A stretch of 64,000 bases of DNA, taken from JAHEEL01 sp942491345 (GTDB taxonomy: Bacteria > Actinomycetota > Acidimicrobiia > Spongiisociales > UBA5794). Positions 7,227 to 15,420 of this stretch are shown here, in pieces (the stretch's first letter is position 1; each line of letters starts with the position of its first letter). The translations under genes were made by a program, and so were the position numbers. Below the pieces are notes generated by a model, which made no database searches, was not told where the DNA came from, and saw only the letters and a list, made by a program, of their open reading frames with translations. The stretch covers positions 6,710 to 70,709 of the forward strand of contig CALOAN010000006.1 of the NCBI GenBank assembly GCA_942491345.1, written 5' to 3'.

Positions 7227-8621
7227 ATGGAACAATACGATGCCGTGATTGTGGGAGCAGGGCCGAACGGATTGTCAGCGGCCGTCGAACTAACGCGCTC
7301 GGGAAGGCGCGTGCTTGTTGTTGAGGCCTCCGATGAGGTCGGCGGCGGTACCCGCACGAAAGAGCTGACCCTCCCAGGGTTTCACCACGACGTGTGCTCG
7401 GCAATCCACCCGCTCGGCGCCGGATCGCCGTTCTTCCGGTCGCTCGGAATCGACGAATGGATCCACCCAGACATCCCGGCTACGCATCCCCTCGACGGGG
7501 GGAGGGCCGGTGTGGTCTTTCGTGATCTCGCGGCGACGGTGGAGCACCTCGGCCGGGATGGTCCGAAGTATCGCGCCGTCATTGGGCCGCTCACCGAGAG
7601 CGCCGACGCCCTCATTCCGACGGTTCTTGGTCCGCTCGGTCTTCCGAGTAATCCCGTGACCTTGGCCAGATTCGGTCTGCCGGGAATTGCGCCGGCCACG
7701 ATCGCAGCCAGGGGATTCTCGACGGCGGAGGCCAGAGGCATCATCGCCGGCATGGCGGCTCACGCCATTACCCCCATGAATCGACCGTTCACGGCTGCCG
7801 TAGCCGAGCTGTTTCTCGTCGCAGCTCATGCCTACGGATGGCCGTTGGTCCCCGGCGGATCGCAGCGCCTGACCGAACATCTCGCCAGAATCGTTGTCGA
7901 AGCCGGCGGAACGGTTGAGACCGGGCACTTCGTGAGCACGCTCAACGACGTCCCGGATGCGCCGATTGTGATGCTGGACGTCATGCCGCCTGCAGCCCTG
8001 CGGATCGCAGGTGCGCGGATCGATCAGTCCACGACGAGACGGCTCTCGGCGTGGCGAAGCGGCCCCGGAGTGTTCAAAGTCGATCTGGCGCTCGACGGAC
8101 CGGTTCCATGGGAGGACCCGTTCAGTGGCGGGGCCGGCACGGTTCACCTTGGAGGGACGTTCGACGAAATCGCTCGCGCTGAAGCCGATGTGGCTGCGGG
8201 AAGACACCCAGAGCACCCGTTCGTCATCGTTGCCCAGCAGTCGCTGTTCGATGTGCAGAGGGCGCCGGAGGGACAACAAACGTTGTGGGCATACACCCAT
8301 GTTCCGGCCGGATCGACTGTCGACATGACCGGCCGGATCGAGGGTCAGATTGAGCGGTTTGCACCGGGCTTCAGGGACCGCGTGCTCGCACGCCACACGA
8401 TGTCCAGCCCGCAGTATGAGGTGTACAACCCCAACTTCGTAGGCGGTGACATTGCTGGAGGCGCCTTCAGTGGGCGCCGGGCGCTTCGATTCGGATCAAC
8501 CCGCCACTACCGGATCGCCGATGGTACCTACCTGTGTGGATCCTCAACACCACCCGGCGGCGGAGTTCACGGCATGTGCGGGTTCCACGCAGCCCGCGCC
8601 GCCATTGTCGACCAAGGCTGA
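7227..8621 (+). CDS. FAD-dependent oxidoreductase of the phytoene desaturase / CrtI-like group
   Basis: Protein of 464 residues; the ATG at 7227 places the FAD-binding GAGPNGLSAAVEL motif near residue 10, as in the family. A second dinucleotide motif VEASDEVGGGTRT follows at about 34-46, and the C-terminus has the usual GGGVHGMCGFHAA segment that closes the FAD site. The overall pattern resembles the NAD(P)/FAD-dependent oxidoreductases related to phytoene desaturases and carotenoid isomerases (COG1233). The substrate is not certain: no other carotenoid gene is nearby, so a role in lipid or quinone desaturation is also possible. It follows the phosphopantetheinyl transferase by about 110 bases. 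Confidence 0.87.
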   Translation: MEQYDAVIVGAGPNGLSAAVELTRSGRRVLVVEASDEVGGGTRTKELTLPGFHHDVCSAIHPLGAGSPFFRSLGIDEWIHPDIPATHPLDGGRAGVVFRDLAATVEHLGRDGPKYRAVIGPLTESADALIPTVLGPLGLPSNPVTLARFGLPGIAPATIAARGFSTAEARGIIAGMAAHAITPMNRPFTAAVAELFLVAAHAYGWPLVPGGSQRLTEHLARIVVEAGGTVETGHFVSTLNDVPDAPIVMLDVMPPAALRIAGARIDQSTTRRLSAWRSGPGVFKVDLALDGPVPWEDPFSGGAGTVHLGGTFDEIARAEADVAAGRHPEHPFVIVAQQSLFDVQRAPEGQQTLWAYTHVPAGSTVDMTGRIEGQIERFAPGFRDRVLARHTMSSPQYEVYNPNFVGGDIAGGAFSGRRALRFGSTRHYRIADGTYLCGSSTPPGGGVHGMCGFHAARAAIVDQG

Positions 8622-8678
8622 GACCCCGTGAGCATCTGATGTGATGGTCGTTTCACGGTGAGTTGTTCTGGGGCGCAC

Positions 8679-9311
8679 CTATGGATTCAGTGGTGAATCG
8701 CCCCTGGCGAGGAGGCGTGTGAGCGTCTCGGTGCGTGGAGTCATTCCGAGGTCCTGGGTGGTTGGCCATTCATCGATTTCGTCTCGGGCGAATTCGATCC
8801 ACCGTTCGATGGTTCTGAATATCTCGATCTGGAACGTCGCGAAGAGCACGGACAGGTGCGTTCGTTGTGGGAATGGGTGTCCACCGTCGAGGTATGAGGC
8901 CATGAGTTCGACGATGGCTTGGTGGTGGTCGCCGATGTCGCTCTCGAGTTCGTTGAGGGCTCCGAGGAGGTCTTCTCGTGTTCCGTGGTCTGCGAAGAGC
9001 AGTCGTAGGAGGGCTTCGATCTCGAGTCGCGGCGGTTGGGTCCGGGTGCTCGTCCACTCGCCGAGCGCTTCACGTCCCTTGGCGGTGATGGTGTAGACGT
9101 TGCGGGTTCGTTTTCCGATGTCCTCTTCGTGGACGTTGGCGTACCCGAGTTCGACGAGCTTCTTTGGTTCGGAGTAGAGGAGACGCTCGGACTTGGGCCA
9201 GGCGTAGCGGAGGCTTCGTTGGGCTTGGTGTGTGAGTTCGTAGCCCGGCCAGGGTTTGAGGTCGAGGAGGGCGAGGACTGCATACGAGGATGTCGTCATT
9301 GTTGGAGACAT
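8679..9311 (-). CDS. PadR-family transcriptional regulator
   Basis: Protein of 210 residues with an N-terminal winged helix (about 6-85; YAVLALLDLKPWPGYEL, then the wing ending YTITAKGREALGEW) and a C-terminal helical dimerisation region (Vir_C-like, about 95-180). The start at 9311 has AAGGG just upstream. PadR proteins usually repress a divergent gene in response to a small molecule. Here the gene diverges from the cupin/MDMPI pair, and the intergenic region holds two near-identical 15-bp repeats that probably form its operator, so it likely controls itself and the pair. Confidence 0.9.
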   Translation of the reverse strand: MSPTMTTSSYAVLALLDLKPWPGYELTHQAQRSLRYAWPKSERLLYSEPKKLVELGYANVHEEDIGKRTRNVYTITAKGREALGEWTSTRTQPPRLEIEALLRLLFADHGTREDLLGALNELESDIGDHHQAIVELMASYLDGGHPFPQRTHLSVLFATFQIEIFRTIERWIEFARDEIDEWPTTQDLGMTPRTETLTRLLARGDSPLNP

Positions 9312-9315
9312 GCCC

Positions 9316-9363
9316 TTGACTCTACTGCAACATACAGTATAGAGTATGCTGCAACTTGCAGTA
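9316..9363 (+). promoter_or_regulatory. Promoter with two-copy PadR-type operator
   Basis: Two copies of CTGCAAC(A/T)T(A/G)CAGTA at 9325-9339 and 9349-9363, 24 bases apart. The second contains the perfect palindrome CTGCAA-C-TTGCAG; the first is an imperfect version. They overlap a plus-strand promoter, TTGACT (9316-9321), 16-base spacer, TATAGA (9338-9343), so bound repressor would block the cupin operon. The first copy also lies close to the padR start on the other strand, which suggests autoregulation. Confidence 0.65.
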
Positions 9364-9409
9364 CGGGTGTTCGCGACGACGCCTGGAAAGTCATGAGGAG
9401 ACGGTGAGA

Positions 9410-9769
9410 ATGAAGAGCAACGTCGAAGACCTCCCGATCGCCCACGAGGCCCTCGGAGAGATGATCAGAGGCGGGGACTGGGGCGGGATGACCAGCGCGT
9501 ACATGCAGTACCCGACCGGTCTCGACTTCTGCCCCCTACTCGAGGGTCTGGAGCGGGACCATTGTCAGTGCCCCCACTGGGGGTTCGTCATCGAGGGCAG
9601 CATCCGCGTGGACTACGAGGACGGCACCGAAGAGGTCGTGGGCGCAGGAGAGATCTACTACTGGCCATCCGGTCACACCGTTGTGGTCGAGGAAGCCGTC
9701 AGGATGGTCGAGTTCAGTCCCCATGACCAGATGTCGCAGGTGCTCGCACACGTCGTCGGCAAGCTCTAA
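9410..9769 (+). CDS. Small cupin-like protein
   Basis: Protein of 119 residues. The ATG at 9410 is preceded by a GGAG site 10 bases upstream; an earlier in-frame start has none and would lie inside the operator. The middle shows a single cupin barrel: HWGFVIEGSIRVDYEDG (about 58-74), then GAGEIYYWPSGHTVVVEE (about 79-96). The cupin histidines are only partly conserved, and the motif CPLLEGLERDHCQCPHWG has three Cys and two His that might bind a metal. The substrate is unknown. It lies under the putative PadR operator and about 75 bases upstream of the MDMPI-family gene, probably in one transcript. Confidence 0.75.
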   Translation: MKSNVEDLPIAHEALGEMIRGGDWGGMTSAYMQYPTGLDFCPLLEGLERDHCQCPHWGFVIEGSIRVDYEDGTEEVVGAGEIYYWPSGHTVVVEEAVRMVEFSPHDQMSQVLAHVVGKL

Positions 9770-9844
9770 GGGAGACAGCCCGATCAGGATTCGAGGTCGC
9801 GAGGGGTGGTAGGCCCCTCACCCGAGACAGAGTGGGAGGACATT

Positions 9845-10612
9845 GTGGAAATAGCCGAGCACATAACCGCCGTCGGACAGGAGGGGAAGATCTTCGCGGA
9901 GGCAGCCCGGCAGGGCGGCCTCGAAGCAGATATCGATACCTGCCCGGGCTGGAACATGCGGGACCTCGTCCGACACCTGAGCGAGATCCACCTATGGGCC
10001 GCGGCACGGGTCGCGAAACGCACATCGAAGCTCTTCCCCGACGACATCTCGGAACACACGGAGTCCTGGCCGGAGCTGGCCGTTTTCTGGCCGGACGACA
10101 ACGATCTGATCGACTGGTATCTCAAGACGAACGCCAACCTCGTTCAGGCCCTCGAGTCGGCGTCACCGGATGATGAGATTCCCACGTTCCTCCCTGCACC
10201 ATCGCCACTCGCGATGTGGGCACGACGCCAAGCCCACGAGACGGCCGTCCATCGATTCGACGCCCAGAACGCAACAGGCGCCGGATCCGGATTCGATCCA
10301 ACATTCGCCTCCGACGGGATCGACGAGATGGTCAGCGGGTTCGCTCCGCGCGCGGATCAGTTTCCTACCACGAGCACCCGGACCATGGCTGTTCACGCGG
10401 AGGACACCAACGACCGCTGGCACCTCACCCTCGCCTCCGACGGCATCACCACCGTGCGCGGCGACGGACCCGCAGATGTGACCCTGACCGGAGAGGCTTC
10501 CGACCTCTATCTCGTCTTGTGGAACCGGGGCAAGGATTCGGCCATCAGCGTGGAGGGCGATGGTGGCCTCCTCGACCTGTGGCACAACAACAAGCGAGTC
10601 CGCTGGTTCTAG
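9845..10612 (+). CDS. Maleylpyruvate isomerase family, mycothiol-dependent enzyme
   Basis: Protein of 255 residues starting at GTG 9845, which has a GGGAGG ribosome site 6-7 bases upstream. The N-terminal part (about 1-150) is the DinB-like MDMPI helical domain with the hallmark CPGWNMRDLVRHLSEIH, and the C-terminal part is the MDMPI_C domain carrying RQAHETAVHRFDAQ. Such proteins use mycothiol, the actinobacterial thiol, as cofactor for isomerisation or conjugation. The exact substrate is unknown. Its link to a PadR regulator and a cupin suggests an inducible detoxification or aromatic-ring step. Confidence 0.85.
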   Translation: MEIAEHITAVGQEGKIFAEAARQGGLEADIDTCPGWNMRDLVRHLSEIHLWAAARVAKRTSKLFPDDISEHTESWPELAVFWPDDNDLIDWYLKTNANLVQALESASPDDEIPTFLPAPSPLAMWARRQAHETAVHRFDAQNATGAGSGFDPTFASDGIDEMVSGFAPRADQFPTTSTRTMAVHAEDTNDRWHLTLASDGITTVRGDGPADVTLTGEASDLYLVLWNRGKDSAISVEGDGGLLDLWHNNKRVRWF

Positions 10613-10708
10613 ACAACCTCCTTCACTCACACCACCCAATCTGCCTTGTCGCAAACGGGGGTCGGGCGCGTGCGCCGTTCGCTCGCGGGGTTGCCACAGA
10701 GGCAGCTG

Positions 10709-10782
10709 TTGACGTGGAGCCGGTTCCGACATACATTGTCGCTGTGGTCAGTTCAAGAGTTCTTGATACAACCTCTCTTGAA
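10709..10782 (+). promoter_or_regulatory. arsR promoter with operator dyads inside the start of the gene
   Basis: TTGACG (10709-10714), 17-base spacer, TACATT (10732-10737), then 6 bases to the GTG start of arsR at 10744, so the transcript is probably leaderless. Immediately downstream, inside the first codons, are two overlapping dyads: TCAAGA-GT-TCTTGA (10753-10766) and TTCAAGAG / CTCTTGAA (10752-10759 with 10775-10782). Repressor bound here would sit over the transcription start. Promoter and dyads are seen; their use by ArsR is inference. Confidence 0.65.
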
Positions 10783-11070
10783 CAGCGAGCCGCGCTCTTC
10801 AAAGCTCTCGCCGATCCCCATCGACTCGAGATTCTCTCCATCCTTGGGCGCGATGTGCGCTGCAATTGCCACCTGCAGGACCTTCTCGACCTTGCACCCA
10901 ACCTGCTGTCGTACCACCTCAAGATCCTGCGCGAAGCCGGGCTGATCGTCGGAGAACGACGCGGGCGATGGATCGACTATTCAATTGCCGCCAATGCAGA
11001 GAGCCTCGTCCTTGCCGCCCTCCCTGCGCTCGAAGGTGCTACTTCCGCGGATCCGGATGGCAGTTGCTGA
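10744..11070 (+). CDS. arsR: ArsR/SmtB-family repressor, likely arsenite-responsive
   Basis: Protein of 108 residues from GTG 10744. It has the ArsR winged helix with recognition region LAPNLLSYHLKILREAGLI. Cys40 and Cys42 in DVRCNCHLQDLL sit at the start of the DNA-contacting helix region, matching the Cys-x-Cys of the classical As(III) sensor site (ELCVCDL in E. coli ArsR); Cys108 is the last residue and could be a third ligand. The start is supported by a promoter only 7 bases upstream. The arsenite permease gene follows after 40 bases, so this is an arsR-acr3 operon. A response to another soft metal cannot be excluded. Confidence 0.88.
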   Translation: MVSSRVLDTTSLEQRAALFKALADPHRLEILSILGRDVRCNCHLQDLLDLAPNLLSYHLKILREAGLIVGERRGRWIDYSIAANAESLVLAALPALEGATSADPDGSC

Positions 11071-11110
11071 TGGGAGACTCCGCCAACTCGTCCGGGAAAG
11101 GGTGGCGACG

Positions 11111-12217
11111 GTGACGACCCCGGCAGCGCCACCCGAGGGCAACGTCGCTGCTCGACTCTCGGTGCTCGACCGATTTCTCCCGCTGTGGATCCTGGCGGCG
11201 ATAGGCCTTGGGCTTCTCCTCGGGCGAGAACTCCCGGGACTGAACGATGTTCTCGACAGCGCCAAGATCGATACCGTCTCCCTGCCCATAGCTGTCGGCC
11301 TGTTCGCCATGATGTACCCGGTCCTGGCGAAGGTGAATTACGCGAAGCTGGGCGATGTCGCGGCAGATCGCCGAATGCTCACTACCTCCCTGATTCTGAA
11401 CTGGGTTGTCGGCCCGCTCGTGATGTTCATCCTTGCGTGGGTCTTTCTGCCCGATCTCCCCGGCTACCGCACCGGCCTGATCATCATCGGCCTCGCTCGG
11501 TGCATTGCCATGGTCCTCATCTGGAACGACCTTGCCTGCGGCAACGGTGAAGTGGCTGCGGTGCTCGTTGCCCTCAACTCCTTGTTCCAGGTCGCCGCGT
11601 ACGCCGTTCTCGGCTGGTTCTACCTCCATGCACTTCCCGAATGGCTCGGGCTCAGTGACGGCACCGTTCTCGGGGTGTCGATGTGGGAGATCGCCAAGAC
11701 CGTGTTCATCTTCCTCGGCATCCCGCTGCTCGCCGGATACCTCACGAGGCTGTGGGGGGTGCGCACCCGAGGGGTGGTCTGGTATGAGACGAAGTTCATC
11801 CCGCGAATCTCGCCGATCGCGCTGTACGGGTTGCTGTTCACGATCGTCGTGATGTTCGCCCTTCAGGGCGACAAGATCTCGGCTCTGCCCCTCGACGTGG
11901 TGCGCATCGCCATCCCGCTCCTGGCCTACTTCGGCATCATGTGGGGGGTGTCGTTCCTCGTTGGTTACCGCATGCGGTTCAGCTACGGCACGAACACCGC
12001 CGTTGCGTTCACGGCAGCGGGCAACAACTTCGAGCTTGCGATCGCTGTGGCCATCGGAGTTTTCGGCATCGCTTCGTCCGAGGCTCTTGCAGCCGTGGTG
12101 GGGCCGTTGATCGAGGTTCCCGCGCTCGTCGGGTTGGTCTATGTCGCCCTGTGGGCACAACGCCGCTACTACACCCCCGCCGGTGTCCCCACGGCCACGA
12201 CGGACGCGCATCCATAA
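11111..12217 (+). CDS. acr3: ACR3-type arsenite efflux permease
   Basis: Protein of 368 residues from GTG 11111 (AAAGGG upstream); ATG 11056, overlapping arsR, is an alternative. About ten transmembrane helices. The family landmarks are present: the essential Cys131 in GLARCIAMVLIWNDLACG, the aromatic region WNDLACGNGE, and the conserved Glu in TAAGNNFELAIAV. ACR3 exports As(OH)3, driven by the proton gradient. It is the second gene of the arsR operon. There is no arsenate reductase or ArsM nearby, so arsenate would need a reductase from elsewhere. Confidence 0.93.
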   Translation: MTTPAAPPEGNVAARLSVLDRFLPLWILAAIGLGLLLGRELPGLNDVLDSAKIDTVSLPIAVGLFAMMYPVLAKVNYAKLGDVAADRRMLTTSLILNWVVGPLVMFILAWVFLPDLPGYRTGLIIIGLARCIAMVLIWNDLACGNGEVAAVLVALNSLFQVAAYAVLGWFYLHALPEWLGLSDGTVLGVSMWEIAKTVFIFLGIPLLAGYLTRLWGVRTRGVVWYETKFIPRISPIALYGLLFTIVVMFALQGDKISALPLDVVRIAIPLLAYFGIMWGVSFLVGYRMRFSYGTNTAVAFTAAGNNFELAIAVAIGVFGIASSEALAAVVGPLIEVPALVGLVYVALWAQRRYYTPAGVPTATTDAHP

Positions 12218-12303
12218 CTTCGAGCAGCCCCGTTGTTGCGGCCGGCGAAGTACGTCGGCGATCGTCGAGTTCGACAGCTTGGGCCTGTCGTGGCCATGTT
12301 GTG

Positions 12304-12349
12304 TTGGCCTAGACTGAACATTCATTCATAATGAGTGAACGTTCACTCA
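12304..12349 (+). promoter_or_regulatory. Promoter and TetR-type operator of the SDR-tetR operon
   Basis: TTGGCC (12304-12309), 17-base spacer, CATAAT (12327-12332), followed by the perfect 18-bp palindrome TGAGTGAAC/GTTCACTCA (12332-12349), which starts on the last base of the -10 box. An AAGGAG ribosome site (12351-12356) and the ATG at 12366 follow. A TetR gene is the second gene of the operon, so feedback repression through this palindrome is likely. Confidence 0.7.
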
Positions 12350-12365
12350 CAAGGAGTCATCCACC

Positions 12366-13304
12366 ATGGCATGGACCGCAACCGACATCCCCAACCTGAA
12401 CGGCAAGACCGCCGTGGTTACCGGAGCAAACGGCGGCCTCGGCTTCGAGTCTGCCAAGGCGCTGGCCGGCGCCGGGGCGCACGTCGTCATGGTCGCGCGC
12501 AACCAAGAGAAGGCACAGGCAGCCTTCGACGAAATCAAAGCTGCCTACCCGGAGGCATCCCTCGAGATCGTCGAACTCGACCTCGCTTCCCAGGCATCGA
12601 CCAAGGCGGCCGCCGAGTCCATCGTCCAACGACATCCCACCGTCGACATCCTCATCAACAACGCAGGCCTCATGGCCATGCCGGAGCGACGCACTGAAGA
12701 CGGCTTCGAGATGCAGCTCGGCGTGAACCATCTCGGCCATTGGACGTTCACCGCAGGGCTGCTCCCTTCCCTGCTCGCCGCTGATTCCGCGCGGGTCGTG
12801 ACCGTCACGAGCACTGCCCACCACACCGGCAAGCCAGTCGATCCCTCCAACGTCAACATGGACGGTAGTTACTCGGCGTGGGGCGCCTACGGCCGGGCGA
12901 AACTCGCCAACTATCACTTCGCCCTCGGGCTCCAGCAAGAGTTCGAGTCCAGGGGCCTGGCGGCACAGAGCCTCATTGCGCATCCGGGCTTGTCCCACAC
13001 CAACCTGCAGGTGCACACCGCGGCAGAGGGAGGTGCCGGCCTGACGGCTCTGTTCTGGGAGTGGATGGCCGCACACACCGGCATGAAGGCCGACCGCGGA
13101 GCATTGTCACAGCTGCGGGCTGCGACGGATCCGAAGGCCAAGGGGGGTGAGTTCTACGGGCCTCGCTTCGTCCAGGCCGGACCGCCCGTGCGTCTCCCGG
13201 TCATGCGCCCAGGCAACGACAAGGCGATCGCCACCCTGTGGGAGGTCTCCGAGCGTGAGACCGGAGTGACACTCGACTTTGACGAGGTACGGGAGAAGAC
13301 ATGA
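12366..13304 (+). CDS. Short-chain dehydrogenase/reductase, retinol-dehydrogenase-like
   Basis: Protein of 312 residues with the classical SDR pattern: cofactor motif TGANGGLG (about 19-26), NNAGLMAMPE (about 98-107), a Ser in VTVTSTAHHTG, and an active-site pair in YGRAKLANY (Tyr-x-x-x-Lys, with Y at about 178). The long tail is typical of the RDH/WW-domain oxidoreductase-like subgroup. It probably uses NADP(H), judging from the Arg after the second strand (MVARN). The substrate is unknown. It is translationally coupled to a TetR regulator (ATGA overlap) under a palindromic operator, so the substrate may be what that regulator senses. Confidence 0.9.
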   Translation: MAWTATDIPNLNGKTAVVTGANGGLGFESAKALAGAGAHVVMVARNQEKAQAAFDEIKAAYPEASLEIVELDLASQASTKAAAESIVQRHPTVDILINNAGLMAMPERRTEDGFEMQLGVNHLGHWTFTAGLLPSLLAADSARVVTVTSTAHHTGKPVDPSNVNMDGSYSAWGAYGRAKLANYHFALGLQQEFESRGLAAQSLIAHPGLSHTNLQVHTAAEGGAGLTALFWEWMAAHTGMKADRGALSQLRAATDPKAKGGEFYGPRFVQAGPPVRLPVMRPGNDKAIATLWEVSERETGVTLDFDEVREKT

Positions 13305-13858
13305 CACCCGGTGTGGATCGTCCGGCAGCGATTCGTCGAGCGCTGCGCGACCTCGTGGCGGAGCGGGGCTTCCACGGTGCCTCCATGGGAGCCGTTGCGA
13401 AGGAAGCCGGGGTCGCGACCGGTACCGCATACGTCCACTACGAGTCCAAGGACGAACTCGTGTATGCGACCTATCTCGAGATCAAGGAAGGGTTGGGCGC
13501 TGCAGTTCTGGCGGAGTTCGATGCTGCCGCGATTCCCTTCGACCAGTGGGACCACATGCTCAAGACGGCATATGGCTTCCTGTCGGAGGAACCTGAGCGC
13601 GCGCTTTTCCTGAGCCAGCTCGAGGAATCGCCGTACTACGAGGAGGCGCACGCCCGTCTCATCGCAGCCGGTGACCCCCTTGCAGAGGCCGCCCGATCCG
13701 AGGGGTTCGCCTCTCTCATCATCGATCTGCCGAACCAAGTCATCTACGCCCTCTCACTGGGCGTTGCGGTCCGGCTCATCGCCGCGGGCGTCCAGTTGAA
13801 GGACGAGGAACTCGACACCCTCGTCGCAGCCACGTGGCGGGCTGTCACCCGCCCCTAG
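13301..13858 (+). CDS. TetR/AcrR-family transcriptional regulator
   Basis: Protein of 185 residues. The N-terminal helix-turn-helix (about 8-55) contains GASMGAVAKEAGVATGTAYVHYESKDELV, a textbook TetR recognition region; the rest is the helical ligand-binding domain. The start overlaps the stop of the SDR gene by 4 bases. It most likely represses its own operon through the palindrome at 12332-12349. Placing the repressor behind the enzyme gene gives negative feedback. Confidence 0.9.
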   Translation: MTPGVDRPAAIRRALRDLVAERGFHGASMGAVAKEAGVATGTAYVHYESKDELVYATYLEIKEGLGAAVLAEFDAAAIPFDQWDHMLKTAYGFLSEEPERALFLSQLEESPYYEEAHARLIAAGDPLAEAARSEGFASLIIDLPNQVIYALSLGVAVRLIAAGVQLKDEELDTLVAATWRAVTRP

Positions 13859-13946
13859 GCCGCTGGCTTGCTGTGCGTCGGCGCGACACGTGCGTCGCCG
13901 GCACGAAACAACAGTTCGGGCTGATGCCCGATGGAACGGAGCAAAG

Positions 13947-14882
13947 ATGCCCACTCAAATCACCGAATTCACATCAGTGGACGTGCCCGACCAGTCGGGC
14001 AAGACGTTCTTCATCACCGGTGCCAACACCGGCATCGGGTTTGAAGCCGCCAAGGTATTCGCCGGCAAAGGTGGTCGCGTCCTGCTCGGCTGCCGGAATC
14101 GGGAGAAGGGCGAGGACGCTCTCGCCAGAATTGCCGTTGCACATCCGGCAGCGGACATCACGCTCGTTGAGATCGATCTCTCGGATCTCGCATCCGTACG
14201 AGCCGCAGCAGAGTTGCTTGCGCGGGAGCCGAGGCTTGACGTGCTCGTGAACAACGCCGGCGTGATGTGGAACCCGAAGACCATCACCAAGGACGGTTTC
14301 GAGTCCCAGTTCGGCATCAACCACCTCGGACACTTCGCCCTCACCGGCCTCTTGCTCCCGATACTCGAGGCGACTCCCGATAGCCGCATCGTGACGGTGT
14401 CCAGTGGAGGGCATCGCCAAGGCAATGGCGACCTCTTCTGGGATGACATCAACGCCCACGAGGAGTACCACCCGAGGAAGCGCTACTACGCCAGCAAGCT
14501 TGCGAACCTGCTCTTCACCTATGAGCTCGACCGCCGGCTCCGTGCCAAAGGTTCGTCGACGATCGCCGTCGCCGCTCATCCGGGCGGTTCCGACACCGAA
14601 TTGACTCGATATGTGACGGGCGTCACGGGCGTGATGACCCGGGCGTTGATGCCGGTTATGCGTCTGCTGCTGAACACTGCCGAACAGGGCGCATGGCCGA
14701 CCGAACTCGCAGCGACCGCAGCGGGCGTCGAGGGCGGCCAGTACTTCGGCCCCGGCGGTCGCATGGAGATGTCGGGTCCGGCACAACAGGTCGACTCGAG
14801 CGACGAGAGCAAGGATGAGGCAAAGGCAACTCGGCTCTGGGATCTTTCGATCGAGATGACGGGAGTGGATCCAGGCCTCTGA
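13947..14882 (+). CDS. Short-chain dehydrogenase/reductase, second copy
   Basis: Protein of 311 residues; ATG 13947 has GGAG seven bases upstream. SDR motifs are TGANTGIGFE (about 24-33), NNAGVMWNP (about 98-106), a Ser in VTVSSGGH, and YYASKLANL (Tyr and Lys of the active site). It is similar in length and layout to the SDR encoded at 12366, so the pair may be an old duplication or two steps of one route. It follows the TetR gene by about 90 bases on the same strand and ends at a strong hairpin. The substrate is unknown. Confidence 0.9.
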   Translation: MPTQITEFTSVDVPDQSGKTFFITGANTGIGFEAAKVFAGKGGRVLLGCRNREKGEDALARIAVAHPAADITLVEIDLSDLASVRAAAELLAREPRLDVLVNNAGVMWNPKTITKDGFESQFGINHLGHFALTGLLLPILEATPDSRIVTVSSGGHRQGNGDLFWDDINAHEEYHPRKRYYASKLANLLFTYELDRRLRAKGSSTIAVAAHPGGSDTELTRYVTGVTGVMTRALMPVMRLLLNTAEQGAWPTELAATAAGVEGGQYFGPGGRMEMSGPAQQVDSSDESKDEAKATRLWDLSIEMTGVDPGL

Positions 14883-14911
14883 GGACCGAAGGAAGTTGGT
14901 GGCATTCGCAC

Positions 14912-14933
14912 GGCCGGGGCGAACACCCCGGCC
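14912..14933 (+). terminator. GC-rich hairpin after the second SDR gene
   Basis: Perfect 8-bp stem GGCCGGGG / CCCCGGCC with a CGAACA loop, about 30 bases after the stop codon. There is no T-run. It is well placed to end the SDR-TetR-SDR transcript. Confidence 0.6.
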
Positions 14934-14935
14934 GC

Positions 14936-15170
14936 CATGAAGACGAGCCGGCAATCGAAGTCGCCGACCGGCATCGGCATCGAGCGGGAAGACCTCGAAC
15001 GAGTCTTCGACCGGTTCCGGAGAGGCTCAACATCGACCGGCTTGGGTCTCGGCCTCACGATCAGCCGCGATCTCGTAGCGGCTCACGGCGGAACGATGGC
15101 GATGTCGAGCACACCCGGCCGGGGCACCGTCGTCACCGTCACACTGCCGGTCGTTGAGGTGTCGGTGTAG
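14936..15170 (+). pseudogene. Histidine-kinase ATPase-domain relic with frameshift
   Basis: The reading frame from 14937 encodes only the last third of a HATPase domain: TGIGIE (G1), VFDRFRRG (F-box) and GLGLGLTISRDLVAAHGG (G2). Just upstream, a different frame reads EDEPAIEVAD, the strand that normally precedes the G1 box, so the native order VADTGIGIE is broken by a small deletion near 14964. No HisKA domain or sensor region remains. This is the 3' end of a decayed kinase gene. The stretch 15171-15420 that follows holds nothing I can identify. Confidence 0.75.
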
Positions 15171-15420
15171 AGGTAGCGTTGCCGCTGGGCCGTCTTGTCG
15201 GTTGAGGCGTGGCCCGCTGCTGAAACCCACGTGGCCTCGCTACATTCTGGCCCTGAGCGTCATCTCGTTCACCCAACCACACCTTCTCCAACCGAACAGG
15301 ACCAGGAACCCTCATGGCCATCGCCGTTGCCATCCGCGAACGTTGTGCGCGCGTTCGTGCGTCCGGAAGTCGGCCTGTTGCCACTCCGAATCCCTTGGGC
15401 GCCGTGGAGGCGGTAGCTTC

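Noticed and set aside
8622..8660. Terminator after the desaturase-like gene
   Set aside because: CCGTGA/TCACGG arms are only 6 bp with a 20-base loop, too weak to call.
15154..15420. GlnD extended N-terminally by about 89 residues
   Set aside because: No conserved sequence in the extension; GTG 15421 gives the normal N-terminus.
15171..15420. Small gene before glnD
   Set aside because: Several short frames but none with ribosome site, domain or consistent codon use.
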